A stretch of 10,887 nt of DNA from an uncultured Planctomycetaceae bacterium. GTDB lineage: Bacteria; Planctomycetota; Planctomycetia; Pirellulales; UBA1268. The notes beneath the pieces were generated by a model. It was not told where the DNA came from. It did no database searches and saw only the letters and a list, made by a program, of their open reading frames with translations. Location: positions 1-10,887 of the forward strand of contig CAJBSQ010000110.1 in assembly GCA_903958265.1 (NCBI GenBank), read 5' to 3'. Position 1 is the first letter of the stretch. The number at the start of each line of letters is the position of its first letter. Below are positions 1 to 7,963 of the stretch, piece after piece. The translations under genes and the position numbers were made by a program.

Positions 1-936
1 AGCCCCCGCGGTTTCTGTGCGGGCGTGAACATGGCCATCGAAACCCTGGAGACCGCGATCCGCCTCCACGGCACCCCGATTTACGTGTTCCACGAGATCG
101 TGCACAACAAGCACGTCGTTGAACGGTTTACCCGCGAGGGGGCGGTGTTCGTCGACACGGTGGAGGAGGTGCCCGAGGGCGCCGTGCTGCTGTTCTCCGC
201 TCACGGCGTCGCTCCCGAGGTGCGACGGGTGGCCGCAGCGCGGCGGTTGCGGGCCATCGATGCCACCTGTCCGCTCGTCACCAAGGTGCACCTCGAGGCG
301 ATCAAGTATGCGAAGCAGGGCTATCGGATCATGCTCATCGGCCACGAGGGGCACGACGAGGTGATCGGCACGATCGGACAGGCCCCCGAAGCCTTCACGC
401 TCGTCGAATCGCCTGAAGACGTCGCCACGCTCCCCTTCGGCCCCGACGACAAACTGGCCTACCTCACCCAGACCACGCTCTCCGTCGACGATGCGTCGCG
501 GATCATCCGCCTGCTCAAGGAGCGGTTTCCCCAGATCGTAGGACCCCCGAAAGACGACATCTGCTACGCGACGCAGAACCGGCAGGAAGCCGTTCGCCTG
601 CTCTCCGACGACGCCACCATGGTGATCGTGCTGGGGAGCCAAAACAGTTCCAACAGCCAGCGGCTGGCGGAACTGGCCCGGGAGCGGGGCATCACCGCGC
701 ACCTCATCGACGGCGCCAGTGAGATCGACCCGGCCTGGTTTCGCGGCGATGAGACCGTGGTGATCACGGCCGGGGCGAGCGCCCCGGAGAGCGTGGTGCA
801 GGACTGTCTCTCGTGGCTGAGGCAGCGGTTCAACGCCGACGTCGAGGAGCGGACGATCCGCGACGAGGATGTCTACTTTCCACTGCCCAAAGAACTCCGC
901 GCCGCTGCCACGGCCGCCAAACTGCCGATGGCCTGA
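1..936 (+). CDS. ispH: 4-hydroxy-3-methylbut-2-enyl diphosphate reductase (IspH/LytB), 5'-truncated by window edge
   Basis: IspH is the cytoplasmic [4Fe-4S] enzyme that reduces HMBPP to IPP and DMAPP, the last step of the MEP isoprenoid pathway. The frame is open from base 1, so the gene starts before the window. The GTG at 25 sits inside the conserved N-terminal motif SPRGFCAGVN and is not the start. All three cluster cysteines are visible in the 311 residues present: C6 (FCAGV), C90 (DATCPLV) and C188 (DICYAT). The substrate-pocket residues are also there: H35 (IVHN), H68 (SAHGV), H118 and E120 (GHEGHDE), the QTTLS segment, NSSNS and GASAPE. The order and spacing match E. coli IspH with only small gaps, and only about six N-terminal residues appear to be missing. 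The stop is 17 bases before the GH25 gene, so the two may be co-transcribed. The identification is secure from motif content. Confidence 0.97.
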   Translation, partial: SPRGFCAGVNMAIETLETAIRLHGTPIYVFHEIVHNKHVVERFTREGAVFVDTVEEVPEGAVLLFSAHGVAPEVRRVAAARRLRAIDATCPLVTKVHLEAIKYAKQGYRIMLIGHEGHDEVIGTIGQAPEAFTLVESPEDVATLPFGPDDKLAYLTQTTLSVDDASRIIRLLKERFPQIVGPPKDDICYATQNRQEAVRLLSDDATMVIVLGSQNSSNSQRLAELARERGITAHLIDGASEIDPAWFRGDETVVITAGASAPESVVQDCLSWLRQRFNADVEERTIRDEDVYFPLPKELRAAATAAKLPMA

Positions 937-953
937 ACGGACGGAAGCGGCCC

Positions 954-1667
954 ATGAGCATCTCACGTCGGAAAGTGCTGTCGGCCTGCGCCGCCTCGGC
1001 CGCGGTCGTGATCCGCACGGCGGGTGCTGCCGAATCGACCGACGGCGCGGGCTCGGGCCACCCCGTCCAGGGCATCGACGTGTCCAGATGGCAGAGCGAG
1101 GTTGATTTCGGCCGCGTCAAGCATGCGGGGATCAGGTTCTGCATCTGCAAGGCAACCGAAGGAATCCACCACGTCGACCCGCGGTTCGCCGCCAACTGGC
1201 CGGCCATGGCGGCGGCTGGGCTGATCCGCGGCGGCTACCACTTCGGCCGCCCAGCCGCTGACGCCGCGGCCCAGGCCGACTTCGCCTTCGAGACGGTTCG
1301 GCCACAGCCGGGTGACCTGCCGATCGTGCTCGACCTCGAGAAGGACGACGGCCTGCCTCCCCAGGAGGTGCGGGCGTGGACGGAGGCGTTTGTGAACAGG
1401 CTCTGCGAGCTGATGCGGGCCCCGCCGATCATCTACACCGGCTTCTATTTCTGGCGCGACAAGGCCGGCGACGGCGACTCCCTGGGATGCCCGCTCTGGC
1501 TGGCGGCGTACGTCGAGGATCCCGTGAAGTACGTGCCGCGGGGCTGGCAGACATGGTCGATGTGGCAGTACACCTCCAAGGGTTCGGTACCGGGCGTGAA
1601 GGGCAATGTCGACCGCGATGCCTGGCAGGGCGACCTCGCCTCGCTCGACGCCCTGCGGCTGAAGTGA
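954..1667 (+). CDS. Exported GH25-family lysozyme (N-acetylmuramidase) with Tat-type signal
   Basis: This is a 237-residue glycoside hydrolase family 25 protein. The family cleaves the MurNAc-GlcNAc bond of peptidoglycan. Residues 1 to about 26 form an export signal with a twin-arginine motif (SRRKVLS, R5-R6), an Ala-rich hydrophobic stretch and an AxA-like site (TAGAA). The catalytic domain begins at GIDVSRWQ (residues 40-47, with family Asp at D42). It continues through KATEG (66-70), GGYHFGRP (93-100), the acidic catalytic pair in VLDLEKDDG (D127, E129) and the terminal strand WQYTSKG...VDRDAW (204-224). ATG 954 is chosen because it gives the clean signal peptide and has a GGAAG Shine-Dalgarno-like sequence (943-947) six bases upstream. 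The frame stays open upstream to 813 but that part overlaps ispH. Export suggests work on the cell wall in the periplasm, or release outside. Whether it remodels its own wall or digests other bacteria cannot be read from sequence. Confidence 0.9.
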   Translation: MSISRRKVLSACAASAAVVIRTAGAAESTDGAGSGHPVQGIDVSRWQSEVDFGRVKHAGIRFCICKATEGIHHVDPRFAANWPAMAAAGLIRGGYHFGRPAADAAAQADFAFETVRPQPGDLPIVLDLEKDDGLPPQEVRAWTEAFVNRLCELMRAPPIIYTGFYFWRDKAGDGDSLGCPLWLAAYVEDPVKYVPRGWQTWSMWQYTSKGSVPGVKGNVDRDAWQGDLASLDALRLK

Positions 1668-1684
1668 CCGGAAGCGAGCGTTTA

Positions 1685-1711
1685 CCGGCCGCGGCGTCAC
1701 ACGGCGGTCGG
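1685..1711. terminator. GC-rich hairpin between convergent genes
   Basis: The 64-base gap between the GH25 stop and the stop of the opposing oxidoreductase gene holds an 8-bp stem. CCGGCCGC (1685-1692) pairs with GCGGTCGG (1704-1711) with one G-U pair and an 11-base loop. The position suits a bidirectional terminator, but neither side has a U-tract, so a classic intrinsic terminator is not shown. Confidence 0.35.
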
Positions 1712-1731
1712 GCCCCTGCTCCTGCCGCGCC

Positions 1732-3405
1732 TCACGGCGCGGGGGTCCCCACCGGCTCGGGCTTCGGGCGGCGAGCCGGCCCGGTCCACTCCAGCACCTG
1801 TCCGTCGGCGAGCAGACGCTCGCGAAGGCGGTCGTAGGAGACGTCCTGCACGGCCACGCCGGCCTCGATCGCCAACGCCGCCGCAGTGGCCGCCGACTGG
1901 CCGAGCACCATGAACACCGGCTCCATGCGAATCGAGCCGTAGGCGATGTGCGAGGCGGATAGGCAGACGGGCACGAGCAGATTCGTGCACTCCTCGCGCC
2001 GCGGCCGGATGCTGCGATACGAGATCCGATACGGCGAGACCCGCTCCTGGATGTCTCCCTCGTTCCGAACCTTCCCGTCAGGAGTCACGAGCCGACGGAC
2101 GTGGTGCGAATCCATGGCGTAGGCACCAAGGCCCACCGGGTCGTCCACCATCTCCCGCTGCTGGCAATGGTTCTGGTTCATCACGACATCCGCCACCATC
2201 CGCCGGGCCTCGCGAACGTACAGCTGGTGTGGCCAGTGGCCGTTGTCCACGAACTCGTCCTGGGCAAGACCCCAGCGGAGAAAGTGGGCCCGCACCTCTT
2301 CCGGCACCCGCGGATGATTGGCCAGCGTCCACAGCAGGCCCTGCTGGTAGTCGCGGTGTGCGGCGACGATTCGCTCGCGGGCCGCGTGATCACCACACGG
2401 ATACCCATGGTTGCCGCCGAGAAAATCCGTGCTCACGGCGAAGTTGTTGTTGGTGTCGGTCTTCCGGTTGGGCATGAGCACCGGATTCCACGGCACCCGC
2501 TGGTCGCCCGCCTCGAAGTTCCGCAACAAAACTTCGTACGTCTTCTCGTCGTAGGTCTCCGGCTTCGGCCACGCGACCCGGTTTTCCGGCACGTCGGTCG
2601 TGCACATCCGGAAGCAATACGCCTGCACGCGGGCGTCGCCCGCGCCGTCGGTGCCCACGGGCTCCGGCGAGATCAGCGGCAGGAGGCCGCTCGTCGGATC
2701 ACCGGCCAGCACGTAGGGATCGACGTCGTGCGTGAACTGGTGCTTCGTAGCCCCGGCCATCTGGATGCCGTTGAGCGTCTCGCCATGGGTCGCGCTGGCC
2801 TCGCGGCCGACGTGGAACGCAACGCCCGCCTCCGCCATCAGGTCGCCCTCGTAGGTGGCGTCGATGAACATCCGCCCGGCGAACGTGCGGCCCGATTCCA
2901 TGCGAATCGACCGGATCACGCCCCCCTCCTTCGCCACGCCGCCATCGAGATCGAGCCGCTCTCCGGTCACCACCTCGACGCCGGCCTCGGCGAGCCACTC
3001 GCGGTACACGCGCTCGGCAACGTGAGGCTCAAACGTCCACATCTCCGCCTCACCCGGCACCTTGCGGCGGTTCTCGTAGTCCTGCTGACGCTCGTGCACC
3101 CATGCGGCCGGATCGGCGTACTGCCGGCCCACACGGCGGTAAAACTCCCGCGACAGGCCACCGATCGCCCGCTTGTTGCCGATGTCGGTGGCCCCGAGGC
3201 CACCCGACGTCAGCCCGCCAAGATGCCGGCCCGGCTCGACGACGACGACCGACCGGCCGAGCGCCTCGGCCTGGATCGCCGCCACGATTCCTCCCGAGGT
3301 GGCGCCGTAGACGACGACATCACGGGCCGGTTCCGCCGCCGCAACCGCCCGCAGAGCGACACAGACGCTCAGAAGAATCACGCGAGATGGCCGGGGTGTT
3401 CGCAT
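1732..3405 (-). CDS. Secreted FAD-dependent oxidoreductase (FAD_oxidored / PF12831-like)
   Basis: This is a 557-residue flavoprotein with an N-terminal signal peptide (MRTPRPSRVILLSV..., Ala-rich to about residue 24). The mature part opens with a Rossmann dinucleotide-binding fold: DVVVYGATSGGIVAA (29-43), a Gly-rich variant of GxGxxG, and then the acidic strand end VVVVE (53-57). HLGGLTSGGLG (61-71) follows, which is typical of this family. Near the C-terminus SIRMEPVFMVLGQSAATAA matches the second FAD-contact segment. The substrate is unknown, and homologues are often annotated only as FAD-dependent oxidoreductase. ATG 3405 is chosen because it starts the signal peptide and has GAGG (3411-3414) five bases upstream. 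The frame is open to 3468 but that stretch lies inside the ROK gene. Its start is 7 bases after the ROK stop, and the Shine-Dalgarno overlaps that stop codon, which points to translational coupling at the end of a four-gene operon. Confidence 0.87.
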   Translation of the reverse strand: MRTPRPSRVILLSVCVALRAVAAAEPARDVVVYGATSGGIVAAIQAEALGRSVVVVEPGRHLGGLTSGGLGATDIGNKRAIGGLSREFYRRVGRQYADPAAWVHERQQDYENRRKVPGEAEMWTFEPHVAERVYREWLAEAGVEVVTGERLDLDGGVAKEGGVIRSIRMESGRTFAGRMFIDATYEGDLMAEAGVAFHVGREASATHGETLNGIQMAGATKHQFTHDVDPYVLAGDPTSGLLPLISPEPVGTDGAGDARVQAYCFRMCTTDVPENRVAWPKPETYDEKTYEVLLRNFEAGDQRVPWNPVLMPNRKTDTNNNFAVSTDFLGGNHGYPCGDHAARERIVAAHRDYQQGLLWTLANHPRVPEEVRAHFLRWGLAQDEFVDNGHWPHQLYVREARRMVADVVMNQNHCQQREMVDDPVGLGAYAMDSHHVRRLVTPDGKVRNEGDIQERVSPYRISYRSIRPRREECTNLLVPVCLSASHIAYGSIRMEPVFMVLGQSAATAAALAIEAGVAVQDVSYDRLRERLLADGQVLEWTGPARRPKPEPVGTPAP

Positions 3406-3412
3406 CGCAGCC

Positions 3413-4441
3413 TCAGAGGCCCCGCTCGCGGACCATTCGGGCGGCGTCGAGCGCGGCGCCCCGGGCACCGGCAGAGTCCCCGCTGGGCATCACGTGGATC
3501 GGCAGATCGGCCTGCTCCTCCCGCTGCGACGGCATCCCCGCGCGAATCTCGGTGATGAACCAGTCGCGGAACTCGTCCGAGGTCTCGACAGCGCCGCCAC
3601 CAACGATCAGGGCATCGGGATCGAAGACGTTGACCATTTCGTCGAAGAACAGACCCAGTGCGTGAGCCTGCACGCGGAAGATCTCGCGACACATCACATC
3701 CCCCTTCTCGGCCATGCCGCGGACCTTCTTCGCCGCCTCACCGATGTCGGCGATGGCCGCCAGGGGATGGTCAGGCTGCTTGGCGAGAAAGTGGGGCAGC
3801 AGCGTCCGGCGGATCGCGGTCAGTGAACAGAGCGATTCGAGGTCACCCGTGCGGCCGCAGTTGCAGTCGGGCGTGAGCCCTTCGATGCCGGGAATCGCGG
3901 CGTAGGGGATCAGCACATGGCCGAGTTCGCCGCCGAACCCGTTGCGTCCGGAAACGACGCGACCATCGGTGATCACACCCCCGCCGAGGCCGGTGCCGAT
4001 GATCGCCGACACGCTCGTGGATGTGTTCTCGGAGCCGAACAACGAGACGTGGCCCCAGAGCGCTGCGGCATTGCCGTCGTTGAGGTAGGTCACCGGGAGG
4101 CCGAGCGTCGACTCCAGCCCCGCCCGCATGTCGTAGCCCGCCCAGGCGGAATGAACGAAGTTCGTGGAGCCGCGCTTGCTGAGCACCCCGTCGGCACTCG
4201 CCGGCCCCGGCGTGTCGAGCCCCACGGCGATGAGCTTACGGCGATCCACGCCCGCCGTGCGGCAGGCGAGTTCGAGGCCCTCGGCAATCTGCCCGATGCA
4301 GATGTCTGGTCCTTCGACGCTGCGGGCAGGATGCTCGCACAGCCCCGGGATCAGAAACAGGCCACGCTCGTCGAGAAAGGTGTAGTTGATCGCGGTCCCA
4401 CCGAGATCGACCCCGGCGACGACCTTTTCCGCTGGCGACAT
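3413..4441 (-). CDS. ROK-family sugar kinase (glucokinase-like)
   Basis: This is a 342-residue cytoplasmic kinase of the ROK family, which phosphorylates glucose or other hexoses, N-acetylhexosamines or related sugars with ATP. Visible motifs are the phosphate-1 loop DLGGT (12-16), the catalytic NDGNAAAL (121-128, general base D122), the phosphate-2 loop GTGLGGG (149-155), the substrate-binding and zinc GELGH (171-175) and the adenosine segment LIVGGGAV (278-285). The family zinc motif CxCGxxGCxE reads CNCGRTGDLE (193-202), so the third cysteine is replaced by D200. C205 lies close by. There is no N-terminal helix-turn-helix, so this is a kinase and not a ROK repressor. ATG 4441 is chosen because it has AGGAG (4450-4454) eight bases upstream and starts just ahead of DLGGT. 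A longer frame to 4642 only overlaps sufE out of frame. The sugar substrate cannot be assigned. Confidence 0.9.
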   Translation of the reverse strand: MSPAEKVVAGVDLGGTAINYTFLDERGLFLIPGLCEHPARSVEGPDICIGQIAEGLELACRTAGVDRRKLIAVGLDTPGPASADGVLSKRGSTNFVHSAWAGYDMRAGLESTLGLPVTYLNDGNAAALWGHVSLFGSENTSTSVSAIIGTGLGGGVITDGRVVSGRNGFGGELGHVLIPYAAIPGIEGLTPDCNCGRTGDLESLCSLTAIRRTLLPHFLAKQPDHPLAAIADIGEAAKKVRGMAEKGDVMCREIFRVQAHALGLFFDEMVNVFDPDALIVGGGAVETSDEFRDWFITEIRAGMPSQREEQADLPIHVMPSGDSAGARGAALDAARMVRERGL

Positions 4442-4449
4442 CCGTTCGG

Positions 4450-4454
4450 CTCCT
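4450..4454 (-). promoter_or_regulatory. Ribosome binding site of the ROK kinase
   Basis: AGGAG lies in the 28-base gap after the sufE stop and 8 bases before ATG 4441. It decides the start against the long upstream extension of the same frame to 4642. Confidence 0.7.
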
Positions 4455-4469
4455 GTTCGAGATGCGTAA

Positions 4470-4913
4470 TCAGTTTCCAGCCGCCGCCAGTTCCGCGAAG
4501 CCCCGCTTGACCCGGGCGACGATCGCCCGAAGGCCACGGGTCCGCAGGATGCCCAGCACGTCGGCCAGGCCCATCCTGTCGAGCATGTCGTCGGAGAGCG
4601 ACGCCACCTCCACGACCGGGCGGCCGTTGACTGCGGCGGCAAGGATGGCGACGAATCCCTTCACGGTCGGAGCTTCGGGAGCGACCTCGGCGACGAACGT
4701 CGCGGTGGCATTGCCGTCTGACTCCATCCAGAGGAACACGGGCGTTTGGCACTCGCGCACCCGCCGGTCCTCGACCGCCTTGCGTGCCTCGTACTCCGCC
4801 GGCAGCGGCGGCAGGCCGTTGGCGAAATCGACGAGGAGCTCGAGTTTCTCCCGGGCGTCGAGATCGGCAAACTCGCCAATCAGTTCGCTGAGCCGTTCCT
4901 GCACGCTGGCCAT
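4470..4913 (-). CDS. sufE: SufE-family sulfur acceptor protein
   Basis: This is a 147-residue SufE/YgdK-type protein. Family members accept persulfide sulfur from a cysteine desulfurase (SufS/CsdA) on a single conserved cysteine and stimulate it for Fe-S cluster assembly. The conserved core is visible: KLELLVDFANGLPPLP (about 23-38), the active cysteine C55 in RRVRECQTPVFLW (compare QGCQSQVW of E. coli SufE), the VKGFVAILAAAVNG helix and the C-terminal ILRTRGLRAIVARVK helix. Length is typical of the family. ATG 4913 is only 3 bases past the sulfurtransferase stop and has no good Shine-Dalgarno, so its translation is probably coupled to the gene before it. No SufS/SufBCD genes are in the window. 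The direct neighbour is a rhodanese, an arrangement also known for mycobacterial sseA and its SufE-like partner, so this copy may serve the sulfurtransferase rather than, or as well as, the Suf machinery. Confidence 0.9.
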   Translation of the reverse strand: MASVQERLSELIGEFADLDAREKLELLVDFANGLPPLPAEYEARKAVEDRRVRECQTPVFLWMESDGNATATFVAEVAPEAPTVKGFVAILAAAVNGRPVVEVASLSDDMLDRMGLADVLGILRTRGLRAIVARVKRGFAELAAAGN

Positions 4914-4916
4914 GGG

Positions 4917-5840
4917 CTAAGCGTGTACCACCGGCATCGGCGAGGCGGAGGCCGGTGGCGGTGAGGCGGAGGCCGCCGACGGCCCCCCCGGCTCGCCGCC
5001 TTTGGCAATCGGCACGCGGACGCAGTTACCCCACTCCAGCCACGAACCGTCGTAGTTTTTCACGTTGCCGAAGCCGAGGAGGTAGGTGAGCACGAACCAT
5101 GTCAGGCTCGATCGCTCCCCGATCCTGCAGTAGGCGATCGTGGGCGACCGCCGCTTCATCTTCAGCTCCTTGATGTAGAGCTTCTCGAGATCCTTGGCCG
5201 ACTTGAACGTGCCGTCGTCGTGGCAGTTCATCGGCCAGGGCACGTTGACAGCCCCCGGAATGTGACCTCCGCGAACGGCACCCTCGTTGGGGTAGTCGGG
5301 CATGTGCATCCGCTCGCCGCGATACTCTTCGGGACTGCGCACGTCGAGCAGCTGCTTGCCCGCCCGCTGGTGCTTGAGCACCTCGTCGCGAAGGGCGCGG
5401 ATCGCCGAATCCTGCTCCTGGGCGGTGTAGGAGGCGTGGGGATACGACACCCGCTCGCTCGACCACGGCCGGCTGTCGAGATCCCACCGCTTGCGGCCGC
5501 CATTCATGATGCGGCAGTCCTTATGGCCGTAGAGCTTGAATACCCAGAAGGCGTAGCAGGCCCACCAGTTGTTTTGATCGCCGTAGAAGACGACGGTCGT
5601 GTCGTTGGAAATGCCCCGCTCGGCACAGAGTTTCTCGAACGCCGCCCGGTCGATGTAGTCGCGTTCCACCTGGCACTGCAGGTCGACCGCCCAGTCGATC
5701 TCGACGGCGCCGGGAAGGTGCCCCTGGGTATAGAGGGCGCGATCCTCGTCAGACTCGACAATCCGGACCTGCGGGTCGGAGAGGTGCTCCGCCACCCAGT
5801 CGGTCGACACCAGCACTTCAGGATGGATGTAGTCGGGCAT
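4917..5840 (-). CDS. Two-domain sulfurtransferase (thiosulfate / 3-mercaptopyruvate type, SseA/CysA-like)
   Basis: This is a 307-residue tandem rhodanese protein, which moves a sulfane sulfur from thiosulfate or 3-mercaptopyruvate to an acceptor through a cysteine persulfide. The N-terminal domain (about 8-125) is the inactive copy: GHLPGAVEIDW is present, but the active-site position reads FYGDQNNWWA with no catalytic Cys. The C-terminal domain (about 145-280) has LLDVRSPEEY, GGHIPGAVNVPW and the active loop YCRIGERSS with C238. That loop is of the CRxGxR type, and the variant is shared with actinobacterial SseA/CysA proteins. After residue 280 there is a low-complexity Gly/Pro/Ala/Ser tail with a seven-residue repeat. 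ATG 5840 has a very strong GGAGGAGGAG ribosome site seven bases upstream. It is the first gene of the four-gene minus-strand operon, and sufE begins 3 bases after its stop. Which sulfur donor it uses is not decided by what I can see. Confidence 0.92.
   Translation of the reverse strand: MPDYIHPEVLVSTDWVAEHLSDPQVRIVESDEDRALYTQGHLPGAVEIDWAVDLQCQVERDYIDRAAFEKLCAERGISNDTTVVFYGDQNNWWACYAFWVFKLYGHKDCRIMNGGRKRWDLDSRPWSSERVSYPHASYTAQEQDSAIRALRDEVLKHQRAGKQLLDVRSPEEYRGERMHMPDYPNEGAVRGGHIPGAVNVPWPMNCHDDGTFKSAKDLEKLYIKELKMKRRSPTIAYCRIGERSSLTWFVLTYLLGFGNVKNYDGSWLEWGNCVRVPIAKGGEPGGPSAASASPPPASASPMPVVHA
4942..4975. repeat. Two copies of a 13-base direct repeat in the sulfurtransferase tail
   Basis: GAGGCGGAGGCCG occurs at 4942-4954 and again at 4963-4975, exactly 21 bases (seven codons) apart. 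It encodes the SASPPPA / SASPMPV tandem in the C-terminal tail. It looks like a small in-frame duplication in a disordered linker. Confidence 0.75.
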
Positions 5841-5847
5841 GGTCGAA

Positions 5848-5859
5848 CTCCTCCTCCTC
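5848..5859 (-). promoter_or_regulatory. Strong Shine-Dalgarno of the sulfurtransferase operon
   Basis: Read on the minus strand this is GAGGAGGAGGAG, ending 7 bases before ATG 5840. It is the strongest ribosome site in the window and fixes the start of the operon's first gene. Confidence 0.8.
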
Positions 5860-5905
5860 GATCGAACGGTCGGTCGGTAATTCCAGGGAAAAACCGTGAC
5901 TCAGC

Positions 5906-5934
5906 ATCGTAGTGCATCCCCCAAAACGCTGCAA
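5906..5934 (-). promoter_or_regulatory. Candidate sigma70-type promoter for the sulfurtransferase-sufE-ROK-oxidoreductase operon
   Basis: On the minus strand TTGCAG (5934-5929) and TACGAT (5911-5906) are 17 bases apart. The -10 matches four of six consensus bases, the -35 only its first three. Transcription would start near 5899, leaving a leader of about 60 bases before ATG 5840. That leader holds an ACCG tandem repeat (minus strand of about 5868-5878) and the palindrome TCGATCGA (5858-5865), both of unknown role. Confidence 0.35.
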
Positions 5935-5943
5935 CGAGCCCTC

Positions 5944-5970
5944 TTGGGATGACGCGTTATTTGCTAGCAT
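5944..5970 (+). promoter_or_regulatory. Candidate promoter for ettA with extended -10
   Basis: TTGGGA (5944-5949) and TAGCAT (5965-5970) are 15 bases apart, and TG at 5962-5963 gives an extended -10 (TGnTAnnnT). This can compensate for the short spacer. The -10 overlaps an 8-base palindrome TGCTAGCA (5962-5969), which might be a binding site. ATG 6027 lies about 50 bases after the expected start of transcription. Confidence 0.35.
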
Positions 5971-6026
5971 CATAGCCATGTAGAGAGTTCCGACCCGTTC
6001 CCTCCTCCCGAGCGACACTCCATCCG

Positions 6027-7700
<1,674 letters not shown>

Positions 7701-7908
7701 AGCCTATCGAGCTTCTGTGGAGCGTCGTCTCCGTCAACAAGGGCGGGGAGGCGAAGGGGGTCGGCGAACGCTCGCGGAGCCTTGGGCGTATCCTCGCCCG
7801 GCGACGCGACTATTGCCGCCCCCGAGCCGGTGACACACGGAAGTCGAATGCGCACGAGCGAGCATGGAGGGATGGGGCGTGAGCAGGGCTATCGGGCCGC
7901 TGTCCGAC

Positions 7909-7935
7909 TCGACGAGAAGTATACACCCGTATACT
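7909..7935 (+). promoter_or_regulatory. Candidate recQ promoter
   Basis: TATACT (7930-7935) matches five of six -10 bases. The best -35 is TCGACG (7909-7914), four of six, with a short 15-base spacer. Transcription would begin near 7942, giving a leader of about 20 bases. Only a weak GGAA (7952-7955) precedes ATG 7964 as a ribosome site. Confidence 0.35.
7918..7935. repeat. Perfect 7-bp inverted repeat (operator-like) upstream of recQ
   Basis: AGTATAC (7918-7924), a four-base spacer ACCC, and GTATACT (7929-7935) form a perfect dyad. Each arm contains the self-complementary hexamer GTATAC. It ends 28 bases before ATG 7964 and overlaps the candidate -10 box TATACT (7930-7935). Dyads of this length at a -10 box are typical sites for dimeric repressors. 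It does not match the E. coli or the Gram-positive LexA consensus. Confidence 0.55.
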
Positions 7936-7963
7936 ATCCTGCGATCCCCCCGGAAACCTCTCC

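Larger units (their letters stand above)
7701..7963. other. 263-base intergenic region between ettA and recQ
   Basis: No plausible gene is seen; the frames that cross it have no family resemblance. It includes a weak hairpin, GGGCG (7784-7788) with CGCCC (7795-7799) and a six-base loop, with no U-tract. Its last 50 bases are less GC-rich and hold the recQ promoter and operator candidates described separately. Confidence 0.6.

Noticed and set aside
813..953. Upstream extension of the GH25 gene into ispH
   Set aside because: The added residues are Arg-rich shadow of ispH and would bury the twin-arginine signal.
3361..3375. Possible lipobox (LSVC) in the oxidoreductase signal peptide
   Set aside because: The residue before Cys is Val rather than Gly, Ala or Ser, and a better AAA signal-peptidase site follows, so a lipoprotein is unlikely.
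3406..3468. Upstream extension of the FAD oxidoreductase to 3468
   Set aside because: It would add 21 residues in front of a good signal peptide, overlap the ROK gene, and ignore the GAGG site before ATG 3405.
2101..3555. Long open frame on the + strand (484 codons) opposite the FAD oxidoreductase and the end of the ROK gene
   Set aside because: It is antisense to two clearly recognisable proteins. Its translation is rich in Arg, His, Pro and Val with no family motifs, as expected from mirrored GC-rich codons.
4442..4642. Upstream extension of the ROK kinase to 4642
   Set aside because: The extra 67 residues are Trp/Ser/Arg-rich out-of-frame sufE sequence, and ATG 4441 has a good AGGAG.
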